Both the position numbers and the translations under genes were made by a program. From UBA6107 sp034430175 (lineage in GTDB: Bacteria > Chloroflexota > Anaerolineae > Anaerolineales > Anaerolineaceae), in contig DAOUFI010000024.1 of the NCBI GenBank assembly GCA_034430175.1, forward strand, positions 1 through 64,000: a stretch of DNA of 64,000 nt. The letters are read 5' to 3'. Every line of letters starts with the position of its first letter. The stretch's first letter is position 1. This document shows positions 17,379-25,918 of the stretch, piece after piece. The notes under the pieces were generated by a model. That model was not told the origin of the DNA. It did not search any database and was given only the letters and a program-made list of their open reading frames with translations.

Positions 17379-19634
17379 TTAGTGCCTGTCGCTATGGCTG
17401 CGGTCTCCACCGCGGCGATCTCCTCCGCTGCGGCTGTAGCCACCCCTGCCACCACGGCGATCGCCCGAACTACTGTGGGAACGGCCACCGTTACCGCCGT
17501 TCTTGCCACCGCGATCCTTTTCCTGGGCTTCTTCGACCGTCCAGCCTTCGAGCACTGCCTGGCGCGAAAGGCGAATCTTTCCATTTTCGTCGATGGCGGT
17601 CACCATGACGGTAAGCTCATCACCCATCTTGACCACGTCTTCCACTTTCTCGACCCGTTCACTATCAAGCTGGGAGATATGTACCATACCGTCCACACCC
17701 GGCAGGATCTGCACGAATGCTCCAAAATCGGCGACGCGGACAACCTTGCCGGTATAGATCCGTCCGACCATGGGGGTTTCGGTGAGACCTTCGATGCGTT
17801 CGCGAGCGGCTGCTTCGGCATTGCTGTCAGTGGCGGCAATGTAGACCGTGCCGTCATCATCGATGTCGATCTTGGTACCGGTTTCTTCTTGCAAAGCACG
17901 TATGTTCTTGCCGCCGGGGCCGATGATGGCGCCGATTTTATCCACTGGTACTTTGACGATGGAAATTCGGGGGACGAAACTCTTGAGTTCGGGGCGGGGA
18001 ACTGGGATCACCTCGAGCATTTTATCGAGGATGAACAGGCGGGCGTCATGTGCCTGGCTCAATGCCTGGCGCATGATCTCAGCGGTAATGCCCTTAATCT
18101 TGATGTCCATCTGCAGGGCGGTGATGCCTTGGGTGGTTCCGGCAACTTTGAAGTCCATATCACCCAGGTGGTCTTCCGCTCCCTGAATGTCGGTAAGGAC
18201 AACATAGCGGTCTTCTTCTTTAATCAAGCCCATGGCTACGCCGGCCACGGGAGCTTTAATGGGTACACCGGTATCCATCAGGGCCAATGTTGAACCACAT
18301 ACAGAAGCCATTGACGATGAACCATTGGATGCCAGGACTTCTGAGACCAGACGAAGGGTGTACGGAAATTCGGATTCGGGGGGGATAACCGGGATTAACG
18401 CGCGTTCAGCCAGGGCGCCATGCCCAATCTCACGGCGTGACTGTCCGCCCATCCGTTTTACCTCACCCGTCGAATAGGGCGGGAAATTGTAATGGTGCAT
18501 GTAGCGCTTGCTGTCCATCGGTGACAGGGTATCGATCTCCTGGGCTTCTTTAGGGGTTCCCAAAGTGGCCAGGGTCAGTACCTGGGTTTCACCGCGGGTG
18601 AATAACCCAGAGCCATGAGCACGTGGGCTGACGCCAACCTCGCACCAAATGGGGCGGATCTCTGTGATCTGTCGGCCATCGGGGCGTTTGTGCTGGTCGA
18701 GAATGCGTGAGCGAACCACACGTTTGAGTGCTTCTTCGTAGGCTTCCTTGACTTTGGCGATCATTTCAGCGTCTTCCGGATCGGTCATCTCGACAACGAT
18801 GTCTTCTCGCAATTGATCCAAAGCGTCCTGTTGCTCATGTTTTCCATGCTTGGTTTCGAGTATGTCGTTCAGATCGGCCACAGCACGCTGATAAATTCGT
18901 TCTACCAGGGATTCGTCCATGGAGAACAATTTGACTTCACGCTTGGCTTTGCCAATCTCGGAAGCCATTTGAAGCTGCGCCTGGACCAGGGGTTGAATGG
19001 ATTCATGACCAAAGAGCAGCGCGGCGACCATGTCTTCTTCACTGATCTCGTCAGAACCGCTTTCGACCATCAGAATGGCGTCGCTAGTACCAGCAATTCG
19101 CAAGTCAAGATCGGACTCATCGATCTGAGCATAAGTGGGGTTCGCGATGAATTCACCGTTGACACGGCCAACGCGCACGGCTCCAACCGGTCCGTCCCAG
19201 GGGATATCAGAGATCATTAAAGCAGCGGAGGCGGCATTAATGGCTAGAACATCCAACGGGTTTTCTAGATCGGCCGAGAGCGAGAACATGGCGACTTGCA
19301 CTTCATTGCGTATGTCTTTATTAAAGAGCGGGCGGAGAGGGCGGTCCGTCAGACGAGAAACGAGGATCGCGTCGGTACCCGGACGTCCTTCGCGTCGGAA
19401 GAAGGAGCCGGGAATACGTCCACCGGCATACATCTTCTCTTCGTACTCGACAGTGAGGGGGAAGAAATCCTGTCCCTCTTTGGGTTCGTTGCCCATTGTG
19501 GCAGCAGCGAAAACGACTGAGTCGCCGTACCTGACGGTAACTGCGCCGCCTGCCTGCGCGGCCAGTTTTCCGGATTCAAACGTGACCGGACGACCACCCA
19601 CAGTGGCGATAAATTTCTTGCTTTCTGGTTTCAT
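17379..19634 (-). CDS. pnp: Polyribonucleotide nucleotidyltransferase
   Basis: 751 residues. Two RNase PH-like domains (FAAATMGNEP near 45, RREIGHGALAERAL near 400), a KH domain (IGPGGKNIRALQEETG near 577) and an S1 domain (VGRIYTGKVVRVADFGAFVQILPG near 630). It degrades RNA phosphorolytically, 3' to 5'. The last ~45 residues are a low-complexity Arg/Gly/Ser tail (DRRGGRGGYSR and similar), an RGG-like extension beyond the S1 domain that E. coli PNPase lacks. rpsO lies just upstream in the usual rpsO-pnp order, but a terminator separates them. Confidence 0.97.
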   Translation of the reverse strand: MKPESKKFIATVGGRPVTFESGKLAAQAGGAVTVRYGDSVVFAAATMGNEPKEGQDFFPLTVEYEEKMYAGGRIPGSFFRREGRPGTDAILVSRLTDRPLRPLFNKDIRNEVQVAMFSLSADLENPLDVLAINAASAALMISDIPWDGPVGAVRVGRVNGEFIANPTYAQIDESDLDLRIAGTSDAILMVESGSDEISEEDMVAALLFGHESIQPLVQAQLQMASEIGKAKREVKLFSMDESLVERIYQRAVADLNDILETKHGKHEQQDALDQLREDIVVEMTDPEDAEMIAKVKEAYEEALKRVVRSRILDQHKRPDGRQITEIRPIWCEVGVSPRAHGSGLFTRGETQVLTLATLGTPKEAQEIDTLSPMDSKRYMHHYNFPPYSTGEVKRMGGQSRREIGHGALAERALIPVIPPESEFPYTLRLVSEVLASNGSSSMASVCGSTLALMDTGVPIKAPVAGVAMGLIKEEDRYVVLTDIQGAEDHLGDMDFKVAGTTQGITALQMDIKIKGITAEIMRQALSQAHDARLFILDKMLEVIPVPRPELKSFVPRISIVKVPVDKIGAIIGPGGKNIRALQEETGTKIDIDDDGTVYIAATDSNAEAAARERIEGLTETPMVGRIYTGKVVRVADFGAFVQILPGVDGMVHISQLDSERVEKVEDVVKMGDELTVMVTAIDENGKIRLSRQAVLEGWTVEEAQEKDRGGKNGGNGGRSHSSSGDRRGGRGGYSRSGGDRRGGDRSHSDRH

Positions 19635-19760
19635 TGATAAACTCCCTTTATCATTTCCCGCCTGGTCAGGGACTGAAAAATAAGGGGGACATTAGTGTCC
19701 TCGCCATTTTTCAATACCCAACCGGCGGCGAATCATCCCGTTTTCACGGGGTAATAAAAA

Positions 19761-19793
19761 CGAGTAGATGTTTTTTCGATCTCCATCTACTCG
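19761..19793 (-). terminator. Intrinsic terminator between rpsO and pnp
   Basis: A 10-bp stem CGAGTAGATG/CATCTACTCG (19761-19770 with 19784-19793); on the minus strand it is followed by TTTTTATTA. It would attenuate read-through from rpsO into pnp. A smaller CCCG/CGGG hairpin follows near 19736-19750. Confidence 0.8.
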
Positions 19794-19806
19794 CCTGGAT
19801 CACTTC

Positions 19807-20079
19807 TTACTTGGTTCGGATACTTAATTTTTCTGTGATGGTCGCAAAGCGGGCGAAATCGGTGCGGCGCAGGTAGGCCAGCAATTTGCGGCGTTGGCCA
19901 ACCAATTTGAGTAAGCCGCGGCGTGAAGCGTTATCGTGTTTGTTCGCACGCAGGTGCTCGGTAAGTTGTTTGATACGGGTGGTGAGGATGGCGATCTGCA
20001 CATCCGCTGAACCGGTATCTGCATCGTTTATGCGGTAATCAGTGATCAGTTTTGCTTTTTCTTCCTTTGTCAATGCCAT
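19807..20079 (-). CDS. rpsO: 30S ribosomal protein S15
   Basis: 90 residues, the standard length of bacterial S15. Diagnostic blocks: TGSADVQIAILTTRIKQLTEHL, KHDNASRRGLLKLVGQRRKLLAYL. It binds the central domain of 16S rRNA in 30S assembly. The start MALTKEEK is chosen because AGGAG lies 8 nt upstream; an in-frame start 30 nt earlier would add ten residues the family lacks. Confidence 0.97.
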   Translation of the reverse strand: MALTKEEKAKLITDYRINDADTGSADVQIAILTTRIKQLTEHLRANKHDNASRRGLLKLVGQRRKLLAYLRRTDFARFATITEKLSIRTK

Positions 20080-20158
20080 GACATCTGCTCCTAAAATTGA
20101 TTTATGCAAGTCTCCGTATCCGCAGGAACCCCGCAGACAGGACTAGTCATTGGTACAG

Positions 20159-20187
20159 ATTATACCAGAGGTCGGGTGGGCTGTGAA
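20159..20187 (-). promoter_or_regulatory. Sigma70-type promoter of rpsO
   Basis: Minus strand -35 TTCACA (20182-20187), 17-nt spacer, -10 TATAAT (20159-20164). The expected start near 20152 leaves a leader of ~72 nt, which could host S15 autoregulation; I could not prove a pseudoknot. Confidence 0.75.
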
Positions 20188-20215
20188 GGTGACATAAATG
20201 GTGCGATTAATGGGG

Positions 20216-21034
20216 TCAACTCCTCGAACTGTGCTCGCGAAGTTCCAATCTTAAAGAAAGTTCCTGTTCTAGTGGAAAAAATGGCAATAGCCTTCTAAAC
20301 AAGCGGGGAATTTCTGGTGAATGGGGTTGTGCCAGGATTGATTTTAGGTAGAAGACCGTTTCTACCGGTGAACGGGAAGCGAGAGCTTGCAGGTCCCTTT
20401 GCAAAGGTGATAACACTCTGGCGCCTGGTTTCGTGATGATCAAGGTGATTAGATCGTAAATCCTGGGAAGGTTATGAAAATCTGGATCCTTGATCATGGG
20501 GAGAATGCTTTGCAGGCCAAACACCTGGTCATAGCTGTCTTTGCTTTCCAACCAACTTTGGATCACAGTTAGCCATTTCTCAACTGCTTCTTTACGCAAT
20601 CGGATAGAGCCGCGATCTTGTAGAAACGCAATGAGATCCCGATCCTCAGTCGGCAGTGACCAATCTTTCAATCGTTGGATGATCTGGTCGGTGTATTCCA
20701 GGGGGATCTTTCCGAGCAGGGCGGCAGCGAGTTGCCTCGGTTCCAGCTTTGTCTCTTCCCATAAACGGTCAATCACATCCATTGAGCTTAAAGGATTATC
20801 TTGGCAGAGTTTACCAAACTCAAGTTCGAACTGACGGTTGATCAGCGAGGGAACGTTGTAAGCGTCTGCCGAAAGGGGGCGTTTTCCAGCCGCCAGGGGA
20901 TCAAAAGTACGGTCTGAATAGAATTCATAGACCGTACTTAATTGTTTTACGAATTGTTCTGCTGAAGAGAATTCTTTAAGCGCCAGTTGGATCTGGGTAT
21001 GAAGACGAGTCAACTCAACAGCAGGCATAATCAC
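20216..21034 (-). CDS. Uncharacterised alpha-helical (HEAT/DNA-alkylation-repeat-like) protein
   Basis: 272 residues, cytosolic, almost entirely helix-forming. Short repeated helical pairs such as VFGLQSILPMIKDPDFHNLPRIYDLI suggest an ARM/HEAT solenoid, loosely like AlkD-type DNA alkylation repeat proteins, but the family is not certain. The ORF opens with GTG 21034, and an ATG at 21028 is equally possible. It starts 5 nt after the stop of proS and is the last gene of a five-gene unit, so translation may be coupled. Confidence 0.65.
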   Translation of the reverse strand: MIMPAVELTRLHTQIQLALKEFSSAEQFVKQLSTVYEFYSDRTFDPLAAGKRPLSADAYNVPSLINRQFELEFGKLCQDNPLSSMDVIDRLWEETKLEPRQLAAALLGKIPLEYTDQIIQRLKDWSLPTEDRDLIAFLQDRGSIRLRKEAVEKWLTVIQSWLESKDSYDQVFGLQSILPMIKDPDFHNLPRIYDLITLIITKPGARVLSPLQRDLQALASRSPVETVFYLKSILAQPHSPEIPRLFRRLLPFFPLEQELSLRLELREHSSRS

Positions 21035-21039
21035 CAGGC

Positions 21040-22473
21040 CTAATATGCTTTGGCAAAATAAACCTTTTCGCTGGCGGGCTTACCACAAACCACACATTTG
21101 CCACTTCCCCCGGGTTGGTCGAGCGGAATGCAGCGCGTGGTTGCTTTGGTATCTTCCTTGACTTTGGCTTCGCATGTTGCGTCACCACACCACCAGGAGT
21201 AAGCCCACCCGTTTTCCACGATCTTTTTCAGGTCATCGTAATTGGATGGTTCGGAGATGTGACTATCGCGGAAAGATTTGGCCTTATCATACATAGCAGC
21301 ATGGATTTCGGTGAGCAATTCGGCGATCGCGCCTTTGAGGTTCTCCTGTGGGATAATCAGTTTGCCGTCTCTACCCGGGATATCGCGCCGAGCGACCATG
21401 ACGCTGCCTTTTTCCACATCCTTGGGCCCGACTTCGATACGGACGGGAACGCCGCGCATTTCCCAATCATTAAACTTGAAGCCTGGGGTCAATTCGGTAC
21501 GATCATCGACTTTGATCCTGAAATCGGACAACGCCTGGCTAATGTTTTGTACCACTGGCATCACCCTGGATCGTTCCTCGTCATTCTTGTAAATGGGCAC
21601 GATCACCACCTGGATCGGAGCCAGCTTGGGGGGCATGACCAGGCCCTGGTCGTCTCCGTGGGTCATGATGATGGCTCCGATGAAGCGAGTGGAGACACCC
21701 CACGAAGTGGTATAGCAATACTGCATCTCGTTCTTCTCATCCAAGAACTGGATGTCGAAAGCCTTGGCGAAATTCTGTCCCAGGTAATGGGATGTACCCG
21801 CCTGCAAGGCTTTGGTATCACCCATCATGGCTTCAATTGTGTATGAATTAACAGCGCCTGCAAATTTTTCGGTTTGGCTCTTGCGACCCGGGATCACCGG
21901 AACTGCCGCGTCGTCTACAGCGAAACGGGTGTAAACCTCAAGCATGCGTAGGGTTTCTTCTTCGGCTTCTTTCTGTGTCGCATGGGCGGTGTGACCCTCT
22001 TGCCAGTAAAACTCGAGGGTGCGTAAGAAGAGACGCGTGCGCATTTCCCAACGTACCACGTTGGCCCACTGGTTGATAAGCACGGGCAGATCACGGTACG
22101 ATTTGATCCACTTGGAGTACATATAACCAATGATTGTCTCGGAAGTCGGGCGGACAACCAGTGGTTCTTCCAGTTGCTCGCCGCCGCCGATGGTCACCAC
22201 AGCCAGTTCAGGAGAGAAACCTTCGACGTGCTCCTTCTCTTTTTCAAGGAAGGATTTTGGGATGAGTAGAGGAAAAGCTGCGTTCACGTGACCGGTAGCC
22301 TTAAAACGGCGGTCAAGCGATGCCTGGATGTTTTCCCATAAAGCCCAACCGTAAGGGCGAACGACCATGCAACCGCGGACGGGAGCATAGTCGGCCATTT
22401 CAGCGCGTTGGATGAGCTGGTTGTACCATTCTGAATAATTTTCACTGCGTGTGGTCAATTTTTCGTTTGCCAT
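21040..22473 (-). CDS. proS: Prolyl-tRNA synthetase (archaeal/eukaryote type)
   Basis: 477 residues, the short class II form without the bacterial INS editing domain. Class II motifs: motif 2 near VVRWEMRTRLFLRTLEFYWQEGHTAH (RTLEF...EGHTAH), motif 3 near GVSTRFIGAIIMTHGDD. A C-terminal zinc-binding domain has Cys pairs (WWCGDATCE and CVVCG) and ends in the usual aromatic AKAY. This matches the ProS type 3 enzymes of archaea, eukaryotes and some bacteria. It lies mid-operon, 15 nt after the LOG gene. Confidence 0.95.
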   Translation of the reverse strand: MANEKLTTRSENYSEWYNQLIQRAEMADYAPVRGCMVVRPYGWALWENIQASLDRRFKATGHVNAAFPLLIPKSFLEKEKEHVEGFSPELAVVTIGGGEQLEEPLVVRPTSETIIGYMYSKWIKSYRDLPVLINQWANVVRWEMRTRLFLRTLEFYWQEGHTAHATQKEAEEETLRMLEVYTRFAVDDAAVPVIPGRKSQTEKFAGAVNSYTIEAMMGDTKALQAGTSHYLGQNFAKAFDIQFLDEKNEMQYCYTTSWGVSTRFIGAIIMTHGDDQGLVMPPKLAPIQVVIVPIYKNDEERSRVMPVVQNISQALSDFRIKVDDRTELTPGFKFNDWEMRGVPVRIEVGPKDVEKGSVMVARRDIPGRDGKLIIPQENLKGAIAELLTEIHAAMYDKAKSFRDSHISEPSNYDDLKKIVENGWAYSWWCGDATCEAKVKEDTKATTRCIPLDQPGGSGKCVVCGKPASEKVYFAKAY

Positions 22474-22488
22474 GAGTTCGATCCTGAA

Positions 22489-23031
22489 TTAGTTATTTAT
22501 GTTGCGTATGATTGCAAGGACAGCGGGGATATCTTCTGCGTAGGAGACAATGTCGCGATCCTTAAGTGGAATATAAGGGTTGAAGCGGTCGATAAATTCT
22601 GTGTAAGTAGACTTCCAGTCCGGGCCAAAGAGGATCAGTGGTTTGCGCGGGATTGCCTGGATGATGATCTCGTTCCACATGATGGAAATCTCAGCCATGG
22701 TACCCACACCACCTGGCATAGCGATGGCGGCGTCGCACTTCTCCACCAGCGCAAAAAGTCGTTCCTGTAAAGTGTCGAAGTGCCACTCTTCGCTCAGGTA
22801 GGGGTTGGCTTTACGGTTCAAATACGAAGCCTCGAGTTGACCGCAGGTGGCACCGATTACATGGGTTCCGGCTTCCTTCCCGCCAAGCGAGACAGCTTCC
22901 ATGACACCGATATAGCCACCGGTTAAAAGAGAATGACCCTGGCTGCCTAGTTCAAAGCCCAACCTTCGGGCTTCTTCGTAAGCTGGCTCGCCTGGTTTCG
23001 GTGCTGATCCGCCAAAAACACTGATGATCAT
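22489..23031 (-). CDS. LOG-family protein (TIGR00725-like)
   Basis: 180 residues with a Rossmann-like fold. It has the LOG motif PGGVGTMAEISIMWNE (PGGxGTxxE) and an N-terminal SVFGGSAPKPG nucleotide-binding loop. Some LOG relatives are cytokinin-riboside phosphoribohydrolases acting on nucleoside monophosphates; others are annotated lysine-decarboxylase-like without evidence. The start overlaps the stop of the MazG-like gene by 4 nt, so translation is coupled, and both probably act on nucleotides. Confidence 0.85.
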   Translation of the reverse strand: MIISVFGGSAPKPGEPAYEEARRLGFELGSQGHSLLTGGYIGVMEAVSLGGKEAGTHVIGATCGQLEASYLNRKANPYLSEEWHFDTLQERLFALVEKCDAAIAMPGGVGTMAEISIMWNEIIIQAIPRKPLILFGPDWKSTYTEFIDRFNPYIPLKDRDIVSYAEDIPAVLAIIRNINN

Positions 23032-23357
23032 TCAAGTCCCTTTTCTTTTTCGATTTCCGTATCCCAGGTTCTGGAATAATTCTTCTGCAGTTTATACATG
23101 ATGGCCTGTTCCAGATCGATGCCGCTAACTTTTGCTAACTGTAGCAGATAAAGAGCAACGTCGGCGAGCTCTTCGGATAGTCCTTGTTTGTCTGTTGCCT
23201 CTTCACGCCATTGAAAATGTTCCAGAATCTCCGAAGATTCCAGGCTTAATGAAATTGCCAGGTTGCGAGGTGTTTGCGGGCGTAAGGTATTGGGTTGATG
23301 CCAACCCTTGGCACTGACAAAACGATCCATCTCCTCGGTCAACTCGCGAATATCCAT
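23028..23357 (-). CDS. MazG-like nucleotide pyrophosphohydrolase
   Basis: 109 residues, a single-domain all-alpha NTP-PPase of the RS21-C6/iMazG type. The metal-binding motif is visible as LSLESSEILEHF followed by EELADVALYLLQLA (ExxE..ExxD). These enzymes hydrolyse (d)NTPs to the monophosphate plus PPi and often clean up non-canonical nucleotides. Flanked by a 72-residue gene 3 nt upstream and overlapping the LOG gene. Confidence 0.88.
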   Translation of the reverse strand: MDIRELTEEMDRFVSAKGWHQPNTLRPQTPRNLAISLSLESSEILEHFQWREEATDKQGLSEELADVALYLLQLAKVSGIDLEQAIMYKLQKNYSRTWDTEIEKEKGLE

Positions 23358-23360
23358 AAG

Positions 23361-23579
23361 TCACCTGCCGACTTTATTTTCAAGGACTTCCAAAGCAAAA
23401 CGGGCGGATTTCACCTGTTCCGGATGCCAGCCTTCTTCTTCAGCCATTTTATGCAAATGGTTCAATACCACTTTTTGATTTTCTTCACCCAAACCTTTAT
23501 AAACGGAATCGATCCTCTCAACATCGCGAGAGAGGATCCCATCCCAGGTTTGTTCGAGAAACGATTCTAGATCAATCAT
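23361..23579 (-). CDS. Small acidic helical protein, unknown
   Basis: 72 residues, acidic and helical, no recognised domain. It is credible as a gene because it is first in the operon: a TTGACT/TAATCT promoter lies upstream, and it stops 3 nt before the MazG-like gene starts. No membrane segment and no cysteines. Confidence 0.7.
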   Translation of the reverse strand: MIDLESFLEQTWDGILSRDVERIDSVYKGLGEENQKVVLNHLHKMAEEEGWHPEQVKSARFALEVLENKVGR

Positions 23580-23602
23580 GGTGCTGCCAAAAAGATGAGC
23601 TA

Positions 23603-23631
23603 AGATTACCAGAGTCGAAGAGATGAGTCAA
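23603..23631 (-). promoter_or_regulatory. Promoter of the five-gene proS operon
   Basis: Minus strand -35 TTGACT (23626-23631), 17-nt spacer, -10 TAATCT (23603-23608), placed between the EF-G terminator and the first gene. Confidence 0.55.
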
Positions 23632-23644
23632 GTTGAAAAAAGAA

Positions 23645-23679
23645 AAGGACTGGAAAAGCATTTTCCAGTCCTTTGGATT
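23645..23679 (-). terminator. Intrinsic terminator of the EF-G-like gene
   Basis: A perfect 13-bp stem (23645-23657 with 23661-23673) with a 3-nt loop, followed on the minus strand by a T-rich run (TTTTCTTTTTT). Confidence 0.9.
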
Positions 23680-23691
23680 TCTGATTGAAAA

Positions 23692-25767
23692 TTACTCTTC
23701 CTTTTTGGATTCTAATTCCTTTGTGCGGGCATCGATGATTGGCTGGGCGATGTGTGATGGAACGACCTCGGTGTGGTCGAATTCCATGCTGAACACACCG
23801 CGGCCGGCGGTGATGGAGCGCAGGGTGGTGGTGTAGCGCAGCATCTCAGCCAGGGGAACGGTGGCGGTAACCACGGAGTGACCTTTTTCAGTTTCCATTC
23901 CCTGGATACGGGCACGGCGAGTGTTCAGGTCACCCATGATATCACCCATGTTGGCTTCGGGGACCGTGATGCGAACCAACATGATCGGTTCACGCAACAC
24001 AGGGCCAGCTTCACGCACGGCGAGTTTAAAGGCTTCACGGCCTGCAACCTCAAAGGCCACTGGTTTAGAATCGACCGGATGTTCTTTGCCGTCGAAGACA
24101 GAGACATGTACGCCAGATACAGGGTAACCAGCGATAACGCCTTCTTTCATAACGCTCTGAATACCTTTCTGGATGGAACTGGCATAGGACTGCGATACGG
24201 CGCCGCCGAACACATCCCATGTGAAATCGTAATCTTTATCTGTGATTGGGCTGACTTTGAGGTGAACTTCACCGAACTGACCGGATCCACCAGTTTGTTT
24301 TTTGTGGCGGTACATGGCGGTGCCAGGTTTGGTGATGGTTTCCTGATAGGGAACCTTCGGTTCGGTTATATTGATACCGACCTGGAATTTAGTTTCGGCA
24401 CGGCGAATGGCTACGTCGATGTGTTGGTCGCCCATACCCTGAAGGATGGTCTGGAGTGTGGTGTTGTCGTTATAGTGGGTGAGGGTCATATCCTCTTCGC
24501 AGAGGCGAGCCAGGGTGGATGATATCTTGGTGGAATCTGCCTGAGTCTTTGGGAAGATAGCAACCCGATATAGCGCACCGGGATATTCGGGAATGGGTAG
24601 GGTGAGGGGATGATTCTTGTCGCAAAGCGTATTGGAAGTTGAGGTCTCAGATAGCTTTGGCACAACACAGATATCACCGGCGTGAATGATCTTGACTGAA
24701 ATGCCTTCCTTGCCTCTTGGGATGTTTACATTGCCCAGGCGCTCTTCAATGTTCTTGGTCTGGTTCCAAACGCGGGCATCAGGAGCAATCGTACCCGAGT
24801 AAACACGGAAATATGTCTGTTTGCCGACGAACGGGTCGGCTGTGGTTTTCCAAACATAAATGGCCAAAGGACCAGAATCTTCAGCGGTGAGTTTTTCCTC
24901 GCCTGATTTACCCTGTGCCACAATGGCGGGCATATCTTTCGGTGATGGCATCAGGTCGACAATCGCGTCGAGGAAGCGGCCAACACCCATTTCAGCTGAA
25001 CCGGCAGCCACGAGAACGGGGACAAAACCACCTGTGCGGACCACTTTGGTAAGACCCTGGAGGACTTCAGCTTCGCTCAACTCACCGGATTCAAGGTATT
25101 TCTCGAGCAAGGAATCGTCACCCTCTGCAGCGGCTTCGACCAGCTTGGCACGTGCTTCATCAGCGGCTGCCTTGAATTCAGCGGGGATTTCTACGACGCC
25201 AGCTTTTCCATCGCCCTTGTAGGCTTTCATGGTGATCAGATCGATCACGCCCTGGAATGATTGTTTCTCGCCCCAAGGTAATTGAATGGGGATCAGGCGA
25301 ATTTCAGAGAATTCAGCCACGGATGCCAACGCTTTCTGGAAATTGGCATTCTCACGGTCCATTTTATTGATCAGCAGGAAACGAGGCAGATTAAATTTAG
25401 TGCAATACGACCAGGCCAGTTCAGCGCCGACTTCTAGTCCGTTGACAGCGTCTACCAGCACAACGGCGCCGTCAGCGACATGTAGAGCGGAGATGACTTC
25501 ACCGACAAAATCGGTGTAACCAGGGGTATCGAGAAAATTGATCTTGGTATCACGGTATTCCACTGGAATAACCGAGGTGTAAAGTGAAATCGTTCTGCGC
25601 ACTTCCTCATCGTCAAAATCGGAAGTGGTGGTGCCGTCTTCGATCTTTCCCATACGAGTGGTGGCTCCAGTGAAGTGGAGCATCGCCTCGCTGAGAATCG
25701 TTTTCCCCGCGCTGGAGTGTGAAACCAACGCGATATTGCGAATCTTTTCAGTCGAGTACTCTTTCAT
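23692..25767 (-). CDS. Elongation factor G-like GTPase (EF-G paralogue)
   Basis: 691 residues with EF-G architecture: G domain, domain II and domains III-V. The G motifs are G1 SHSSAGKTILSEA (residues ~16-23), G3 DTPGYTDF and G4 NKMD. The P-loop reads SHSSAGKT, unlike the AHIDAGKTT of the main translocase, and DGTTTSDFDDEE replaces the usual switch I block. This is the divergent FusA2-type paralogue rather than the housekeeping EF-G, which normally lies with str operon genes. Its role may be in ribosome recycling or a stress function. It has a strong promoter of its own. Confidence 0.85.
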   Translation of the reverse strand: MKEYSTEKIRNIALVSHSSAGKTILSEAMLHFTGATTRMGKIEDGTTTSDFDDEEVRRTISLYTSVIPVEYRDTKINFLDTPGYTDFVGEVISALHVADGAVVLVDAVNGLEVGAELAWSYCTKFNLPRFLLINKMDRENANFQKALASVAEFSEIRLIPIQLPWGEKQSFQGVIDLITMKAYKGDGKAGVVEIPAEFKAAADEARAKLVEAAAEGDDSLLEKYLESGELSEAEVLQGLTKVVRTGGFVPVLVAAGSAEMGVGRFLDAIVDLMPSPKDMPAIVAQGKSGEEKLTAEDSGPLAIYVWKTTADPFVGKQTYFRVYSGTIAPDARVWNQTKNIEERLGNVNIPRGKEGISVKIIHAGDICVVPKLSETSTSNTLCDKNHPLTLPIPEYPGALYRVAIFPKTQADSTKISSTLARLCEEDMTLTHYNDNTTLQTILQGMGDQHIDVAIRRAETKFQVGINITEPKVPYQETITKPGTAMYRHKKQTGGSGQFGEVHLKVSPITDKDYDFTWDVFGGAVSQSYASSIQKGIQSVMKEGVIAGYPVSGVHVSVFDGKEHPVDSKPVAFEVAGREAFKLAVREAGPVLREPIMLVRITVPEANMGDIMGDLNTRRARIQGMETEKGHSVVTATVPLAEMLRYTTTLRSITAGRGVFSMEFDHTEVVPSHIAQPIIDARTKELESKKEE

Positions 25768-25810
25768 GAAAAAGGCCCTTCTCTACACTTGAGATGATTT
25801 CAACCTTGTA

Positions 25811-25839
25811 ATTTTAAGGTATACGTGCCTTTCTGTCAA
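25811..25839 (-). promoter_or_regulatory. Strong promoter of the EF-G-like gene
   Basis: Minus strand -35 TTGACA (25834-25839), 17-nt spacer, -10 TAAAAT (25811-25816). Near consensus; start expected near 25804. Confidence 0.8.
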
Positions 25840-25918
25840 AGATTATTTTAACAAACACTCATTGAATAGGAAATTCGTCCATTTTTCAGATGTACAATGG
25901 AACAAGGGAACAAGTAAT

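Noticed and set aside
17382..18293. 303-residue plus-strand frame
   Set aside because: Antisense to pnp; long only because of the codon composition of that gene.
19707..19760. Second terminator after rpsO
   Set aside because: The CCCG/CGGG hairpin is only four base pairs; the adjacent 10-bp hairpin is the convincing one.
21115..24522. Long plus-strand frames opposite proS (243 residues) and the EF-G-like gene (249 residues)
   Set aside because: Antisense shadows of well-recognised genes; no motifs or ribosome-binding sites.
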